The notes: generated by a model not told the origin, from the sequence alone. Positions 8,094 to 17,095 are shown, counted from the first letter of the stretch. The stretch is DNA of 64,000 nucleotides from Candidatus Ozemibacter sibiricus (GCA_003327425.1 QOQW01000015.1:1-64000), one strand, 5' to 3'. Translations and numbers: made by a program.

Positions 8094-9541
8094 CCAGATC
8101 CGCGCGATGGCTGATCGGCCGGCCGGTCCTGGGCGCGCTCTGCCTATCGCTCATCGCGGCCGGAGCAGCCGCCCTTGAGCTGGCCGAGTTCGAACGCTGG
8201 ACGCAGGAGCTTCGCCAGGAAGCCAGCCGCATCAGCCAGCGCAACTACGAGATGGATGCCGGATTCCGCGGTCGCGTGCGGCGATTCATCGAGCTGCAGC
8301 GCGTCGAAACGCCCCGGGGCGAGGTCGAAGTCGATCTCGCCTGGCTCGAGCCGGCCCTCGAGGCCTGGAGCCGTGAACCGCGAGCCAGTGCTCGCCGGGC
8401 CGCCATCGAAGCCACCGTCGATACCCTGGACGGCCTGGCCCGTGAGCTGAGGGCGGGCCCGCCCTCGCCTGAACTCGACCGCGCCCGCATGATCGAAGCC
8501 CTCCGCCGCGCCCGGGCCCGCACCAAAGATCTGGCCAGGGCACGAGGGGGCCCGATCGAGAACGACCTGCCGGCCGATTCCTACGCCCGGTTCTGCGCCG
8601 AGGTCGACGGGGAAATCGTGGCGGTACGGGCCGAAGCCATGCCGGGCCAGGGCGGCGTGGGGGCGGGCGGCCTGGCCGGTGGTGGTAGCTACGGGGGGGG
8701 AGGCGGGTATTCCAGCGCGGGCGGCAGTGCCCGAACCGGTGGAGGGACCACATCCGGCCAGGGTGGGTATTCCAGCGGGTACCAGCCACCGTCTGGCGGG
8801 GCCGCGCGGACACCCACCTCACCTGGGGGTTCGCCGGCGTATCCGCCTTCCCGCCAGATGTCGGGGCAACCGTCGCCCACCGTCATTCCATCGCGGCCGC
8901 CTCCGCCTCCTCCACCACAGCCCGTTCCTCCTCCGCCGCCCCGCCCCGTCGAACCGCCTCGTCCACCTCCACCCCCTCCACCTCCACCGCCGCCGCCACC
9001 ACGACCGGTGGAGCCACCCCGCCCGCCGCCTCGCCCTCCCGAACCTCCCAAACCGCCCCCTGCCAACGAAGGGGTGAGTTCCCTATTCAAGCTGCTCTAT
9101 TGGGCTATCGTGGTGGGGTCGGTCGTCGGCTTCGGCGCCTTGGTCTTCTTCATCATCCGGTCGATCCAACGCAAGATCACCCTCCAGGAGGGCCAGGTCC
9201 TGCTCGGGAACCTGCAGGTGTCCGATGAGAAGAGAGAAGCCAGGTCGCTCTATGATCGGGCGGTGGCGCTGGCCGCCGCCGGCCGAATCGAGGAAGCGAT
9301 CAGCCTGCTGACCGTCGGTTGCCTGCTCCTCCTCGAAGAGCGGGCGGTGCTGGCCTACCAGGACTACTACACCAACGGCGAGTATCTGGCGAAACTGATC
9401 CAGCGCCGCAATCTGCATGACATGTTCCGCGGCCCGCTGGCCTTGTTCGATCGCACCATCTATGGGTTCGAGCGGCCGACCGCCCGCGATTTCGAGACGT
9501 TCCGAGCCCTCTACGAGAAACTGCTGGGGATGTCGACGTGA
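8090..9541 (+). CDS. DUF4129-like membrane protein with proline-rich linker
   Basis: 483 aa from the ATG at 8090, which overlaps the upstream stop (ATGA). The frame is open further upstream, but that region encodes the previous gene. A signal peptide spans about 1-27. A helical, Arg/Glu-rich exported region (30-190) is followed by a Gly/Ser then poly-Pro linker (about 195-325). One transmembrane helix (about 334-358) precedes a cytoplasmic domain (about 365-483). That domain resembles the DUF4129 C-terminal region of MoxR clusters, with the pattern YTNGEYLAKL followed by FDRTIYGFERPT. Exported sensor, membrane anchor and cytosolic effector end fit a protein that couples the MoxR ATPase to the periplasm. 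The 3' end overlaps the next gene by four bases (GTGA). Confidence 0.75.
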   Translation: MTRSARWLIGRPVLGALCLSLIAAGAAALELAEFERWTQELRQEASRISQRNYEMDAGFRGRVRRFIELQRVETPRGEVEVDLAWLEPALEAWSREPRASARRAAIEATVDTLDGLARELRAGPPSPELDRARMIEALRRARARTKDLARARGGPIENDLPADSYARFCAEVDGEIVAVRAEAMPGQGGVGAGGLAGGGSYGGGGGYSSAGGSARTGGGTTSGQGGYSSGYQPPSGGAARTPTSPGGSPAYPPSRQMSGQPSPTVIPSRPPPPPPPQPVPPPPPRPVEPPRPPPPPPPPPPPPPRPVEPPRPPPRPPEPPKPPPANEGVSSLFKLLYWAIVVGSVVGFGALVFFIIRSIQRKITLQEGQVLLGNLQVSDEKREARSLYDRAVALAAAGRIEEAISLLTVGCLLLLEERAVLAYQDYYTNGEYLAKLIQRRNLHDMFRGPLALFDRTIYGFERPTARDFETFRALYEKLLGMST

Positions 9542-10797
9542 ACGATCCCTACGATCTGCCCAAAGGCTATTTCATTCTGCTGCTGAGCCTGTTCATCTTC
9601 ACGATGTGGGGCGTCAACCTGTTCAGCCTTTCCGAGATCGAAATCACCGAGACGACCAGCAGCGGGCCCCCTGCCGGAACGGGGAGCCAGGGCGGGGGCG
9701 GCGGGTCCACCACCATCCTCTTCAAGCCGCGGCCCTTCCTGTGCTTCTACCTCGAGGAACTCGGCTACCAGGTGACCTTCGATGCCACCCTTCCCGAACG
9801 ACCGGGCGAGCTGGTCTTTCTGGTCGCCCCGTCCGATCGGCTGTCCCCCGTCCGCGCCCGGCAGCTCATCGCCTGGGTGCAGCGCGGGGGCAACCTCGTC
9901 ATGATCCTGCCCGATTCGCATGCCATCAGCGCTCACCTCGGGGCCACGGTGAACGAACGTCAGGCGCTCGATGGCGATCGTCTGGTGATGCGGCTTCCCT
10001 ACCTCGAGGACGTCAACGTCCTGACCGGGGCCGGCGCCTACGTCGAAGTGCGCCCCGACATGCCGTTCCTTCGCCCGTTCCGGAACGTGGAACGACGGCC
10101 GGCGGTGCTGGTCACCTTCCGCGGCAACGGTCAGATCGTTCTGTTGACCAATGCCGACTTTCTGACCCCCGACGGGCTGGCCCGCGCCGACAACCTGGTC
10201 TATGTCACGCGCCTCGTCGAGCGCCTGGCGGGCAGCCATCGCGTCCATTTCTACGATCCCGAGCCCAATGTCCGGTACCGGGCTCGGATCCGCTCGCCCG
10301 GCCAGCAGCCCGCGCCGGTGTCCACGCGCAAGAAGAAGATCCCTTATCTTTCGCTCTGGAGCCTGATCAAAGCCAATCCTATCTCCTGGGCGCTGCCGCA
10401 GCTGGCCCTGGCCCTCGTCTTGTTCTTCTATTCACGCGGCCGGCGGTTCGGCCGACCTCTTCCCCTCCCTGCCGAGCCTGATCCCATGCCGACCTTCGTC
10501 GAAGGACTGGGGCGCCTGCTGGACGAAAATGCCGACCAGGCCTTCCAGGTGCGCCGGATCGTCGACGACTTCCTGATCGCCGTCGGCCGGCGGTTCGCCC
10601 TGGCGCCGACCCGTGACCAGATCCCTGCCCTGATCGGGCGGGTCAAAGCCCTGCGCCCCGACCTGGGCACCCGTCTGGAAGCCGCCCTACGCGACCTGGG
10701 GCACGCCATGGACGGGACGGTGCTGCCCGAAGCCCGTCTGGTCGTGCACATCAACACCCTTGATACGGTCAGAAAGGAACTGAAGATCAATGGTTGA
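9538..10797 (+). CDS. DUF4350-domain membrane protein
   Basis: 419 aa. One N-terminal helix (about 9-30) precedes a Rossmann-like DUF4350 region. That region includes FLCFYLEELGYQVTF, the pattern LVFLVAPSDRLSP and the Gly-rich turn QRGGNLVMIL. A second hydrophobic helix at about 282-300 is followed by the basic RGRRFGRPLP and a cytoplasmic helical tail of about 110 residues. DUF4350 genes typically lie between DUF4129 and moxR in this cluster type, exactly the order seen. The GTG start overlaps the upstream stop, and the 3' end overlaps moxR by 8 nt. The biochemical role is unknown. A GATase-like fold has been noted in the family, but no catalytic residues can be named here. Confidence 0.78.
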   Translation: MNDPYDLPKGYFILLLSLFIFTMWGVNLFSLSEIEITETTSSGPPAGTGSQGGGGGSTTILFKPRPFLCFYLEELGYQVTFDATLPERPGELVFLVAPSDRLSPVRARQLIAWVQRGGNLVMILPDSHAISAHLGATVNERQALDGDRLVMRLPYLEDVNVLTGAGAYVEVRPDMPFLRPFRNVERRPAVLVTFRGNGQIVLLTNADFLTPDGLARADNLVYVTRLVERLAGSHRVHFYDPEPNVRYRARIRSPGQQPAPVSTRKKKIPYLSLWSLIKANPISWALPQLALALVLFFYSRGRRFGRPLPLPAEPDPMPTFVEGLGRLLDENADQAFQVRRIVDDFLIAVGRRFALAPTRDQIPALIGRVKALRPDLGTRLEAALRDLGHAMDGTVLPEARLVVHINTLDTVRKELKING

Positions 10798-11749
10798 CGT
10801 TTCCCGCGTGCGTGACATCTTTGCCGGCCTCAAACGTGAAATCCAGAAAGTCATCGTCGGGCAGGAAACCGCCATCGACCTGATCCTGTCCGCCATCTTG
10901 ATCCGCGGTCATGTGCTGTTGGAAGGGGTGCCGGGCACCGCCAAGACCCTGACCGTCAAGAGTCTTGCGCAGACCGTCCAGGCCGGCTTCCAACGGATCC
11001 AGATGACGCCTGACCTGATGCCCTCCGACGTGCTGGGCACCAATATGTTCGACGCCCGCACCGGCACCTTCCAGGTCCACAAAGGGCCGATCTTCAGCGA
11101 CCTCGTGCTGGTCGACGAGATCAACCGCGCCCCCGCCAAGACCCAGTCGGCCTTGCTGGAATGCATGGAAGAACGCCAGGTCACGATCGAAGGCAATCGC
11201 TTTCCCCTGTCTCCCATTTTCACGGTCCTGGCCACCCAGAACCCGCTCGAATACGAGGGCACCTACCCCTTGCCCGAAGCTCAGCTCGACCGCTTCATCT
11301 TCAAAGTGCTGATCGACTACCCGCAGGCCAGCGAGGAAAACAAGATCCTCGAGAAATTCGAGGCGGGGTTCCGGGCCGACAAACTTACGGAAGCCGGGCT
11401 CACTCCGGTCACCACCCCCGATGAGATCCTGGCCTGTCAGGAGGTGGTCAAGCAGGTCAAGACCAAACCGACCATCATCGACTACATTACCCAGATCACC
11501 CGCGCCACCCGCGACTCGCCCGACATTCAGGTCGGAGGCGGCGTGCGTTCCAGCATCGGCCTGTTCCTGGCCAGCAAAGCCGTCGCTCTGATCGATGGGC
11601 GCGATTTCGTCACCCCCGATGACGTCAAGAAAATGGTGGCCCCGGTGCTTCGCCATCGCATCATCTTGAAGCCCGAGGCCGAGATCGAGGGGGTCACCCC
11701 CGACGAAGCCCTGAACGCCATCGTCACCCAGATCAAGGTGCCGCGTTGA
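10790..11749 (+). CDS. MoxR-family AAA+ ATPase
   Basis: 319 aa, standard length. Walker A GVPGTAKT lies at about 47-54, Walker B LVLVDEINRAP at about 106-116 and sensor 1 ATQNP near 147. The conserved YPLPEAQLDRF region and the C-terminal lid are present. MoxR proteins act as chaperone-like ATPases that mature or activate protein complexes, usually with a vWA-type DUF58 partner. The gene overlaps DUF4350 upstream by 8 nt and DUF58 downstream by TTGA. All catalytic motifs are intact. Confidence 0.95.
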   Translation: MVDVSRVRDIFAGLKREIQKVIVGQETAIDLILSAILIRGHVLLEGVPGTAKTLTVKSLAQTVQAGFQRIQMTPDLMPSDVLGTNMFDARTGTFQVHKGPIFSDLVLVDEINRAPAKTQSALLECMEERQVTIEGNRFPLSPIFTVLATQNPLEYEGTYPLPEAQLDRFIFKVLIDYPQASEENKILEKFEAGFRADKLTEAGLTPVTTPDEILACQEVVKQVKTKPTIIDYITQITRATRDSPDIQVGGGVRSSIGLFLASKAVALIDGRDFVTPDDVKKMVAPVLRHRIILKPEAEIEGVTPDEALNAIVTQIKVPR

Positions 11750-13398
11750 TCGGATTCATCGCCCTGATCATCCTCGGCGTCGTCGCCTGGACCATCGCCA
11801 ATCGGCTGGGCCTGGGGAAGCCGCCCGGCAGCGCCCGCGGCGAGATCCAGGGCCCGCCTTCTCCCGCCAAGGAATTCCCTACCCCTGGCGGGCCGCGACC
11901 GCCGTCGTCTTTCTCGATGCTGTCGCTGTTCGAGCTTCTGGGCAAGCTGGTGATCTTTCTGGTCGGCTCGATGCTGGCCATCGCCTGGCCGGAATACACC
12001 GTGCCGGGAGCCCTCACCATCGCGGTCTTCCTGCGGATCCTGCAGGCCTTCAACATCTCGCTGCGGCTGCCGATGCCGGCCCGGCACGTCGCCGTCACCA
12101 CCCGCGTCGTCCTGCTCGCCATGTTCGGGACCCTGCCGCTGATGGTGGTACCGTCGCATCTGGTCGCCATCGCCGTCTTCCTGGTCTACAACCTGGGAGT
12201 GATCCTGTTGATCCTGATGGATCTGCGGCTGACCCCCAAACCCCACCAGTTGGTTGTCCGGCGCGATCTGCCCGGCAAGCTGTCGATCGCCGAGAACAAT
12301 CTCGTGATGGTGCGCCTCGAGAATCATTCCTTCCGCACGCTCGAAGTCTCGGTGATCGACGAATACCCGCTCGAATTCCAGGTCGACCGGCCCGATTTCC
12401 ATTTCACCCTGCAGAAACGGTCGGCAGCTACCCTCCGCTATCAGGTTCGCCCCCCACGGCGGGGGCAGTACTGCTTCGGCAATGTCGTGGTGCGCTATCG
12501 CGGCGTGCTCGAGATGGTGATCATCCAAGAGGATTACCCGTGCGCGGCCAGGGTCGACGTCTATCCCAACATCCGCAACATTTCGCGGCTCGACCTCTCG
12601 ATGCGCCGGAGCCATCTGATGGAGACCGGCCTGATCACCGAGCGCCGTCGGGGTAGCGGCACCGAATTCGAAAGCCTGAAGGAATACGTGCGGGGCGATG
12701 AGTTCCGCAAGATCGACTGGAAGGCGACCGCCCGGCGCAACAAGCTGATCTCCCGCAACTACCAGCTCGAAGTCAACCAGTCGGTGGTCGTGGCCATCGA
12801 CTGCAGCCGGCCGATGGGAGTCCGCCTCGGGGACATCACCCTACTGGACGTAGCGGTCAACGCCGCCCTGCTGTTGGGGCATCAGGTCATCCGGCAGGGC
12901 GACAAGATCGGTCTGCTGGCCTTTGCCGACGATGTCCTTTCCTTCCTGCCTCCCAATCGCGGGAAGGCGCATTTCAACAACTTCCTGGCCGGGCTGTACA
13001 ACCTGCAGCCGCGCCGCGCCGAATCCGACTTCCAGGCCGCCTTCACCTGGCTGCTGCGCAGCCGGGTTCGCCGCTCGCTGCTGATCATCCTGACCGATCT
13101 GGCCGCCGGCGATGCCGCCGACCGGCTCCGCCAGGACATCCGGATGGTCTCGCGCAAGCACCTGCCCGTCATCGTCTCGATCCTCGATCCCGTCGTGCGC
13201 CAGGCCGCCGCCCGGACCGTGGCGAATCGTCGGCAGGTGGCCGAAAAAGTGGTGGCGCTCGATATCCTGGAGCGGGTGCGGACGGCCCAGAAGGCCGTCG
13301 AGAACCTGGGCGTGGTGGCCTTGAGCCTGCCGCCCGACGAGGTCAATTCCGCGCTGCTGGGGGCCTACCTGAAGGCGAAGATGCGGTCGCGGCTCTGA
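11746..13398 (+). CDS. DUF58 / vWA-like protein, MoxR partner
   Basis: 550 aa. A short hydrophobic N-terminus and two further membrane segments (about 65-105 and 120-160) precede a beta-rich cytoplasmic region. The DUF58 signature occurs near 300-330 as RRGSGTEFESLKEYVRGDEF followed by RKIDWKATARR. A vWA-like domain begins with VAIDCSRPM at about 349. The start is TTG at 11746, overlapping the moxR stop. Longer than the usual 300-450 aa because of the N-terminal membrane region. The last 56 nt overlap, in antisense, the 3' end of the convergent SpoIIM gene. Confidence 0.9.
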   Translation: MIGFIALIILGVVAWTIANRLGLGKPPGSARGEIQGPPSPAKEFPTPGGPRPPSSFSMLSLFELLGKLVIFLVGSMLAIAWPEYTVPGALTIAVFLRILQAFNISLRLPMPARHVAVTTRVVLLAMFGTLPLMVVPSHLVAIAVFLVYNLGVILLILMDLRLTPKPHQLVVRRDLPGKLSIAENNLVMVRLENHSFRTLEVSVIDEYPLEFQVDRPDFHFTLQKRSAATLRYQVRPPRRGQYCFGNVVVRYRGVLEMVIIQEDYPCAARVDVYPNIRNISRLDLSMRRSHLMETGLITERRRGSGTEFESLKEYVRGDEFRKIDWKATARRNKLISRNYQLEVNQSVVVAIDCSRPMGVRLGDITLLDVAVNAALLLGHQVIRQGDKIGLLAFADDVLSFLPPNRGKAHFNNFLAGLYNLQPRRAESDFQAAFTWLLRSRVRRSLLIILTDLAAGDAADRLRQDIRMVSRKHLPVIVSILDPVVRQAAARTVANRRQVAEKVVALDILERVRTAQKAVENLGVVALSLPPDEVNSALLGAYLKAKMRSRL

Positions 13399-14614
13399 CG
13401 GCCGGTCGACCGATCGGCCAGGCGGACGCCCCGACCGGCTCGCGGTCTGCCGAGAAGCCTGGAGCCGGTTCTTCGCGTAACATGGGCCCTCCGAGGCCGA
13501 TGAAGAAATAGGCCACGAACCCCGCGAAGAATAGACCGGACAGGAGGAACTTCGTCGAGATCGGAAGAGAACTCGGCGTGATGTAGGTCTCGATCAGGGC
13601 CGCCAGAATGAACCAAGGCAGGGTGCCGGCGATCAGTCTGACCGCGTCGAGAGCCTCGCGGGCCATCCAGGCGCTTCGTCGGTACGGCGTGCGGCTGAAG
13701 ATCGAGTAGCCGATCATCAGGCCGGCCGCCCCGGCGATGAAGCAGCAGCTCAGCTCGATCCCTCCGTGAGGCAGGATCAGGGCCCAGAAGGGCAAAGCCT
13801 GCCCGCCTCCATGGTAGAGGGACGCGAGGCCGCCCAGGAGCATGCCATTGATGATCAGCACGTACAGCGTTCCCAGGCCGAACAGGATGCCCAGAGCGAA
13901 CGCCAGGAACGACACGCGGATGTTGTTGAACATGATCTCGCTGGAGATCGTCAATCGCCGGTCGTCCGGCTGGGTGGTCCCGATCTGGCCTCGTTGGATA
14001 TCATGACGGGCACGTTCCTGCAGGGATTTGGGAATGACCAGATCGATCAGCTTGGATTCGTTGGTGATGCACAGAAATCCGATCATCGTGGCGAACGCGA
14101 AGACCAGCGCTGCCACCACGACGAAGTGGATCCGGCGCCAGACGAGGGCGGGAAAGCGGTACAGGAAGAATTCGACGAATTCCATCAACCGGACCTGGGG
14201 GCGCCGGTAGATGGTCAGATAGGCGCGAGCCAGCAGACGGTTCAGCAGACTGGCGTGACGCCCGGTCGGATCATGTTTCTGCACCTTGCCCAGATCAGCC
14301 AGACAGGCATGGTAGAGCCGACCCAGGCGCAAGATGTCGGCCCCTTGCGGAGGACCGCCGCGGGTGACCCGGCCGAGGATCCCTTCCAGATCCTGCCATC
14401 GTCCGGGGTCTTCGGCCAGGACAGCGGCGTTCGCTTCGGCCAGGCGCCGAGCCGGGGGTCGGGGAACCGGTGGACGCGGGGCCACGGGTTCAGGGGGCAG
14501 GTCGGGCAGGCCGTCGAACCAGCCATCTCCTCTTTCTTCGGCCCAACGGGAAGGGGCGGACGGCTCTTCGTCGTGGCCATCGGCCCACGGTCGGGAACGG
14601 TCGACGCGAGTCAT
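13343..14614 (-). CDS. SpoIIM-family (DUF95) membrane protein
   Basis: 423 aa. The N-terminal 150 residues are soluble and Pro/Arg-rich. The SpoIIM-type core follows, with helices around ALVFAFATMIGFL, then the conserved NNIRVSFLAFALGILFGLG region. The pattern LILPHGGIELSCCFIAGAAG contains the HG-E motif typical of the family, and further helices follow to about 390. Outside endospore formers, SpoIIM homologues travel with RDD/MoxR/DUF58 genes, as here, and nothing suggests sporulation. It is convergent with DUF58 and its 3' end overlaps it by 56 bp. Its start overlaps the upstream zinc-ribbon gene (ATGA at 14611-14614). Confidence 0.88.
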   Translation of the reverse strand: MTRVDRSRPWADGHDEEPSAPSRWAEERGDGWFDGLPDLPPEPVAPRPPVPRPPARRLAEANAAVLAEDPGRWQDLEGILGRVTRGGPPQGADILRLGRLYHACLADLGKVQKHDPTGRHASLLNRLLARAYLTIYRRPQVRLMEFVEFFLYRFPALVWRRIHFVVVAALVFAFATMIGFLCITNESKLIDLVIPKSLQERARHDIQRGQIGTTQPDDRRLTISSEIMFNNIRVSFLAFALGILFGLGTLYVLIINGMLLGGLASLYHGGGQALPFWALILPHGGIELSCCFIAGAAGLMIGYSIFSRTPYRRSAWMAREALDAVRLIAGTLPWFILAALIETYITPSSLPISTKFLLSGLFFAGFVAYFFIGLGGPMLREEPAPGFSADREPVGASAWPIGRPAVRAATASSPSGRPPAARN

Positions 14615-15117
14615 TCGACGCCTCCATGGATCGCGCAGGTGATGCGCCCGTTGCCGGACAGATCGCCGTCATTGGCGTACTCGCAACCGGGTTCTGGAGA
14701 GGATATTTCGCCTTTCAAATAGTGCTTCTCCTGGAGGACCTTCATGGTGGAGCGATCCATCCGGGTGATCATCTGCTGGTGATCCATGTTGTACATTTCG
14801 ACCGCCCCCAGCAAGACCCGTATATTGGCGTAGCAGGCCTTTTCGCGAGCTAGAGGCCGATGGCCGCTGCGTCTCGTGTCGGGAAGAAGGGCCAGGAGGA
14901 AGAGCGCGGCCCCTGCCAGCCCGGCTTGCCACAAGCATCCCGTCGAACACGAGGATGGCTGGTCGGCCAAGGCCAGGACGAGCATCTGTTCGATGTCGGG
15001 CTGGAGGTCGTCGGCCAGCAGATCGTAGCCGCACGAGCGGCAGAAGCGAACGCCGGCAGCGGTTCGATCCCCGCACTGGGGACAGAAGGGGTCGGTCACA
15101 GGGTCCTGCCAGAACAT
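14611..15117 (-). CDS. Zinc-ribbon protein with membrane helix and pseudopilin-like C-terminus
   Basis: 168 aa. The N-terminus carries a double CxxC zinc ribbon (CPQCG, then CRSCG, residues about 12-31). One hydrophobic helix falls at about 62-80. The C-terminal part (about 93-168), with the pattern CYANIRVLLGAVEMYNMDHQ, resembles the post-helix region of type II pseudopilins. Domain order is therefore cytosolic zinc ribbon, helix, extracytoplasmic pilin-like tail. There is no prepilin cleavage site, so it is unlikely to be processed or assembled as a normal pilin. It precedes and overlaps the SpoIIM gene. SD TGAGGA before ATG 15117. Function unknown. Confidence 0.75.
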   Translation of the reverse strand: MFWQDPVTDPFCPQCGDRTAAGVRFCRSCGYDLLADDLQPDIEQMLVLALADQPSSCSTGCLWQAGLAGAALFLLALLPDTRRSGHRPLAREKACYANIRVLLGAVEMYNMDHQQMITRMDRSTMKVLQEKHYLKGEISSPEPGCEYANDGDLSGNGRITCAIHGGVE

Positions 15118-15135
15118 GCTGCGGTTCCTCAGCTC

Positions 15136-15164
15136 AGTATAGGGGTTTCAAGAGACCCTGTAAA
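15136..15164 (-). promoter_or_regulatory. Predicted promoter of the zinc-ribbon/SpoIIM operon
   Basis: Minus strand TTTACA (15164-15159), 17 nt spacer, TATACT (15141-15136). A leader of about 12 nt carries the SD. This makes the SpoIIM pair independent of the convergent MoxR operon. Confidence 0.55.
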
Positions 15165-15285
15165 GGCTGATGAACAAAAGGATCGGACGGTTGACCAGCC
15201 AAGGAACGCGGGCGATCGGCCGGAGCGACCGATCGGTTGGCATGGACGGACAGGGGGCGGGGGGAGAACCTCGCCGGTGCCCGGG

Positions 15286-16413
15286 TCAGCGGCGGGCTCG
15301 AATGGCCCAGGTGCCGGCGATACGCTCACCGTCGACCACGTGCAAGACCGAATGCAGGTTGACGGCGGCGCAGGCGTGATTGGGAACGAACCGCACCCGG
15401 TCTCCGGGCCGCACATGGCCGGGCCCACCAGGCAGTTCGACCACCCCATGTTCCTCCGATAGGCGGGCCAGCACCCAGTCGGGGGGATCGAGGAAGCGAC
15501 CGAAGCCCGACAATTGGTTCAGGCCGTGGGCGCCGCGATCGAGCCCGACCGCCTTGCTGCCGGCATCGATGACCACGCGGTCAGGATAAACGCCGATGAC
15601 GGTCGCCAGCACGGTCAGGGCGCAATCTTCCCAACCGCAGACGCCGAGGGCCACCTGCATGGCATCGTGAAACACGTAATTGCCCGGCCGCATTTCGGTG
15701 ACTCCAGGCACCAGGGGGCTGACCGTCATGGTCGGAGTCGATCCGACGCTGACGATGGGAGCGGGCAACCCCGCCTTGCGTAACAGGCGGGCCGCGGTGA
15801 CGACCGCTTCTCCCTCCTGGCGACCGATGGCGGCGAGCGTCTCGGGACTGGTCGCCCCGTAGGCGTGGCCGGCATGGGTGAAGACGCCCTCGAGGAAGAG
15901 GCCGGGCAGGCAATCGATCGTCCGGGCGAGGTCGACCAGGGCGGGACCGGGAGGCAGGCCACAGCGATGGTGGCCGCAATCGACCTCGAGCCGCACCGGC
16001 ACCGTCAAACCGGCGCGGCAGGCGGCCTCGTCGAGAAACCGCGCCTGGTCGGGGTGATCGATGACCACCGAAATCCGGGCCGCGGAGGGTTCAGCGGCGG
16101 TCGCGGCAGGTGGGCCTGATCGCAGCAGATCGAAGAGTTCACGGCAGCCCTTCGCCTCGACCACCGGATAGGCCAGGAAGATGTCATCGAACCCGCTTTC
16201 GAGAAGGGCAGCGGCCTCGGCGAGGGTGGCGACGGTGAACCCGGTGGCCCCCGCTTCGTGTTGGCGTTTGGCCAGCTCGGGACATTTGTGGGTCTTGATG
16301 TGGGGGCGCAGAACGACCCCAGCCTCGGACGCCACGGTGGCGGCGCGCGCCAGGTTCCGCTGCAGGGTCGAGATCTCGACGAGAAGGCAAGGCGTGGCCA
16401 GTTCTCGGAACAT
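15286..16413 (-). CDS. PLP fold-III enzyme of the D-threonine aldolase / D-serine dehydratase family
   Basis: 375 aa from ATG 16413 (SD GAGGG). The alanine-racemase-like N-terminal barrel carries RPHIKTHK at about 36-43, which contains the PLP lysine. The C-terminal beta-domain has PNHACAAVN near 345, the His/Cys metal site of DSD1-like D-serine dehydratases. These enzymes use PLP plus a divalent metal to cleave D-threonine-type amino acids or dehydrate D-serine. Substrate cannot be told from sequence alone. The frame is open far upstream, but that part runs through the divergent SH3 gene and is non-coding. It stands alone with no amino-acid pathway genes nearby. Confidence 0.85.
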   Translation of the reverse strand: MFRELATPCLLVEISTLQRNLARAATVASEAGVVLRPHIKTHKCPELAKRQHEAGATGFTVATLAEAAALLESGFDDIFLAYPVVEAKGCRELFDLLRSGPPAATAAEPSAARISVVIDHPDQARFLDEAACRAGLTVPVRLEVDCGHHRCGLPPGPALVDLARTIDCLPGLFLEGVFTHAGHAYGATSPETLAAIGRQEGEAVVTAARLLRKAGLPAPIVSVGSTPTMTVSPLVPGVTEMRPGNYVFHDAMQVALGVCGWEDCALTVLATVIGVYPDRVVIDAGSKAVGLDRGAHGLNQLSGFGRFLDPPDWVLARLSEEHGVVELPGGPGHVRPGDRVRFVPNHACAAVNLHSVLHVVDGERIAGTWAIRARR

Positions 16414-16501
16414 GTTTTCCCTCGTTTCGTTGTTGAAGTTTGTTGGTTTTTGTCCGTGGATGTCCGTGGCGGGCGGATGGGCCCAGACCCCCGCCAGCCG
16501 T

Positions 16502-16511
16502 GTGATACAAT
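16502..16511 (+). promoter_or_regulatory. Extended -10 promoter element for the SH3 protein gene
   Basis: TG-A-TACAAT, ending about 32 nt before the start. There is no clear -35. A strong AAGGAGGT ribosome binding site follows at 16526-16533. Confidence 0.45.
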
Positions 16512-16542
16512 GGGTGTACACGTTACAAGGAGGTAGCAGGGT

Positions 16543-17079
16543 ATGGCAAGGAACAGCCGGATTTCTCTCAAGATTGGCCTGGCGGTCTTGTTCGGCATGT
16601 TGGTGGCCGTAGGGGTGGCCGAAGCCAAGAACGTGGTGCTTCCCACCGTGTACGGCTACGGCGTGGTTTCCCAATATGGGGGTTGGGTCTATCCGTATAT
16701 CGTCCATCCCGCGTACGGAGGCTTCTACACCCCCTACTACGGGCCATACAATTACTACTATCTTTCCGGGTATTACCCGTACTATGGCATGACTCCCATC
16801 TGGAACGGGTCGCAGTGGGTATACGGCGCCGGCGGCTATGCGGCGGCCACCCGCGCCCTCAACCTGCGAGCCAACCCCTGGAAGAAATCGGGCAACGTCA
16901 TCGGAGCCCTGGAGGCCGGCGAACCGGTCTATGTCTACGCCCGCTATGGGAACTGGTGTCTGGTTCAATCGGCAGCCAATCCGTACAAAAGAGGCTATGC
17001 CTATGCCAGTTTCCTGCAAGGGGCCTGGCCCGGCTCCTGGAGCGGATGGATGAATTACTACGTGCCGCGGGGATGGTAG
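16543..17079 (+). CDS. Secreted tyrosine/glycine-rich protein with SH3 domain
   Basis: 178 aa. A signal peptide ends near AEA (residue 28). Residues 35-90 are dominated by Tyr, Gly and Pro (for example YYGPYNYYYLSGYYPYYG), a low-complexity region suited to surface or cross-linked matrix proteins. Residues about 103-150 are a bacterial SH3 domain starting TRALNLRANPWKKSG, a fold that often binds peptidoglycan. The C-terminus is aromatic. SD AAGGAGGTAGC. It is divergent from the PLP enzyme gene. Probable cell-wall-associated protein. Matrix function is inference. Confidence 0.8.
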   Translation: MARNSRISLKIGLAVLFGMLVAVGVAEAKNVVLPTVYGYGVVSQYGGWVYPYIVHPAYGGFYTPYYGPYNYYYLSGYYPYYGMTPIWNGSQWVYGAGGYAAATRALNLRANPWKKSGNVIGALEAGEPVYVYARYGNWCLVQSAANPYKRGYAYASFLQGAWPGSWSGWMNYYVPRGW

Positions 17080-17095
17080 ACCGCGCTCCTGGGGT

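Noticed and set aside
13343-13398. A frameshift joining DUF58 and SpoIIM
   Set aside because: The genes are convergent and both stop codons are clear. It is a genuine antisense overlap of 3' ends.
15050-15090. tRNA-like T-arm sequence GGTTCGATCCCC
   Set aside because: No acceptor or anticodon stem can be built around it, and it lies within the zinc-ribbon coding sequence.
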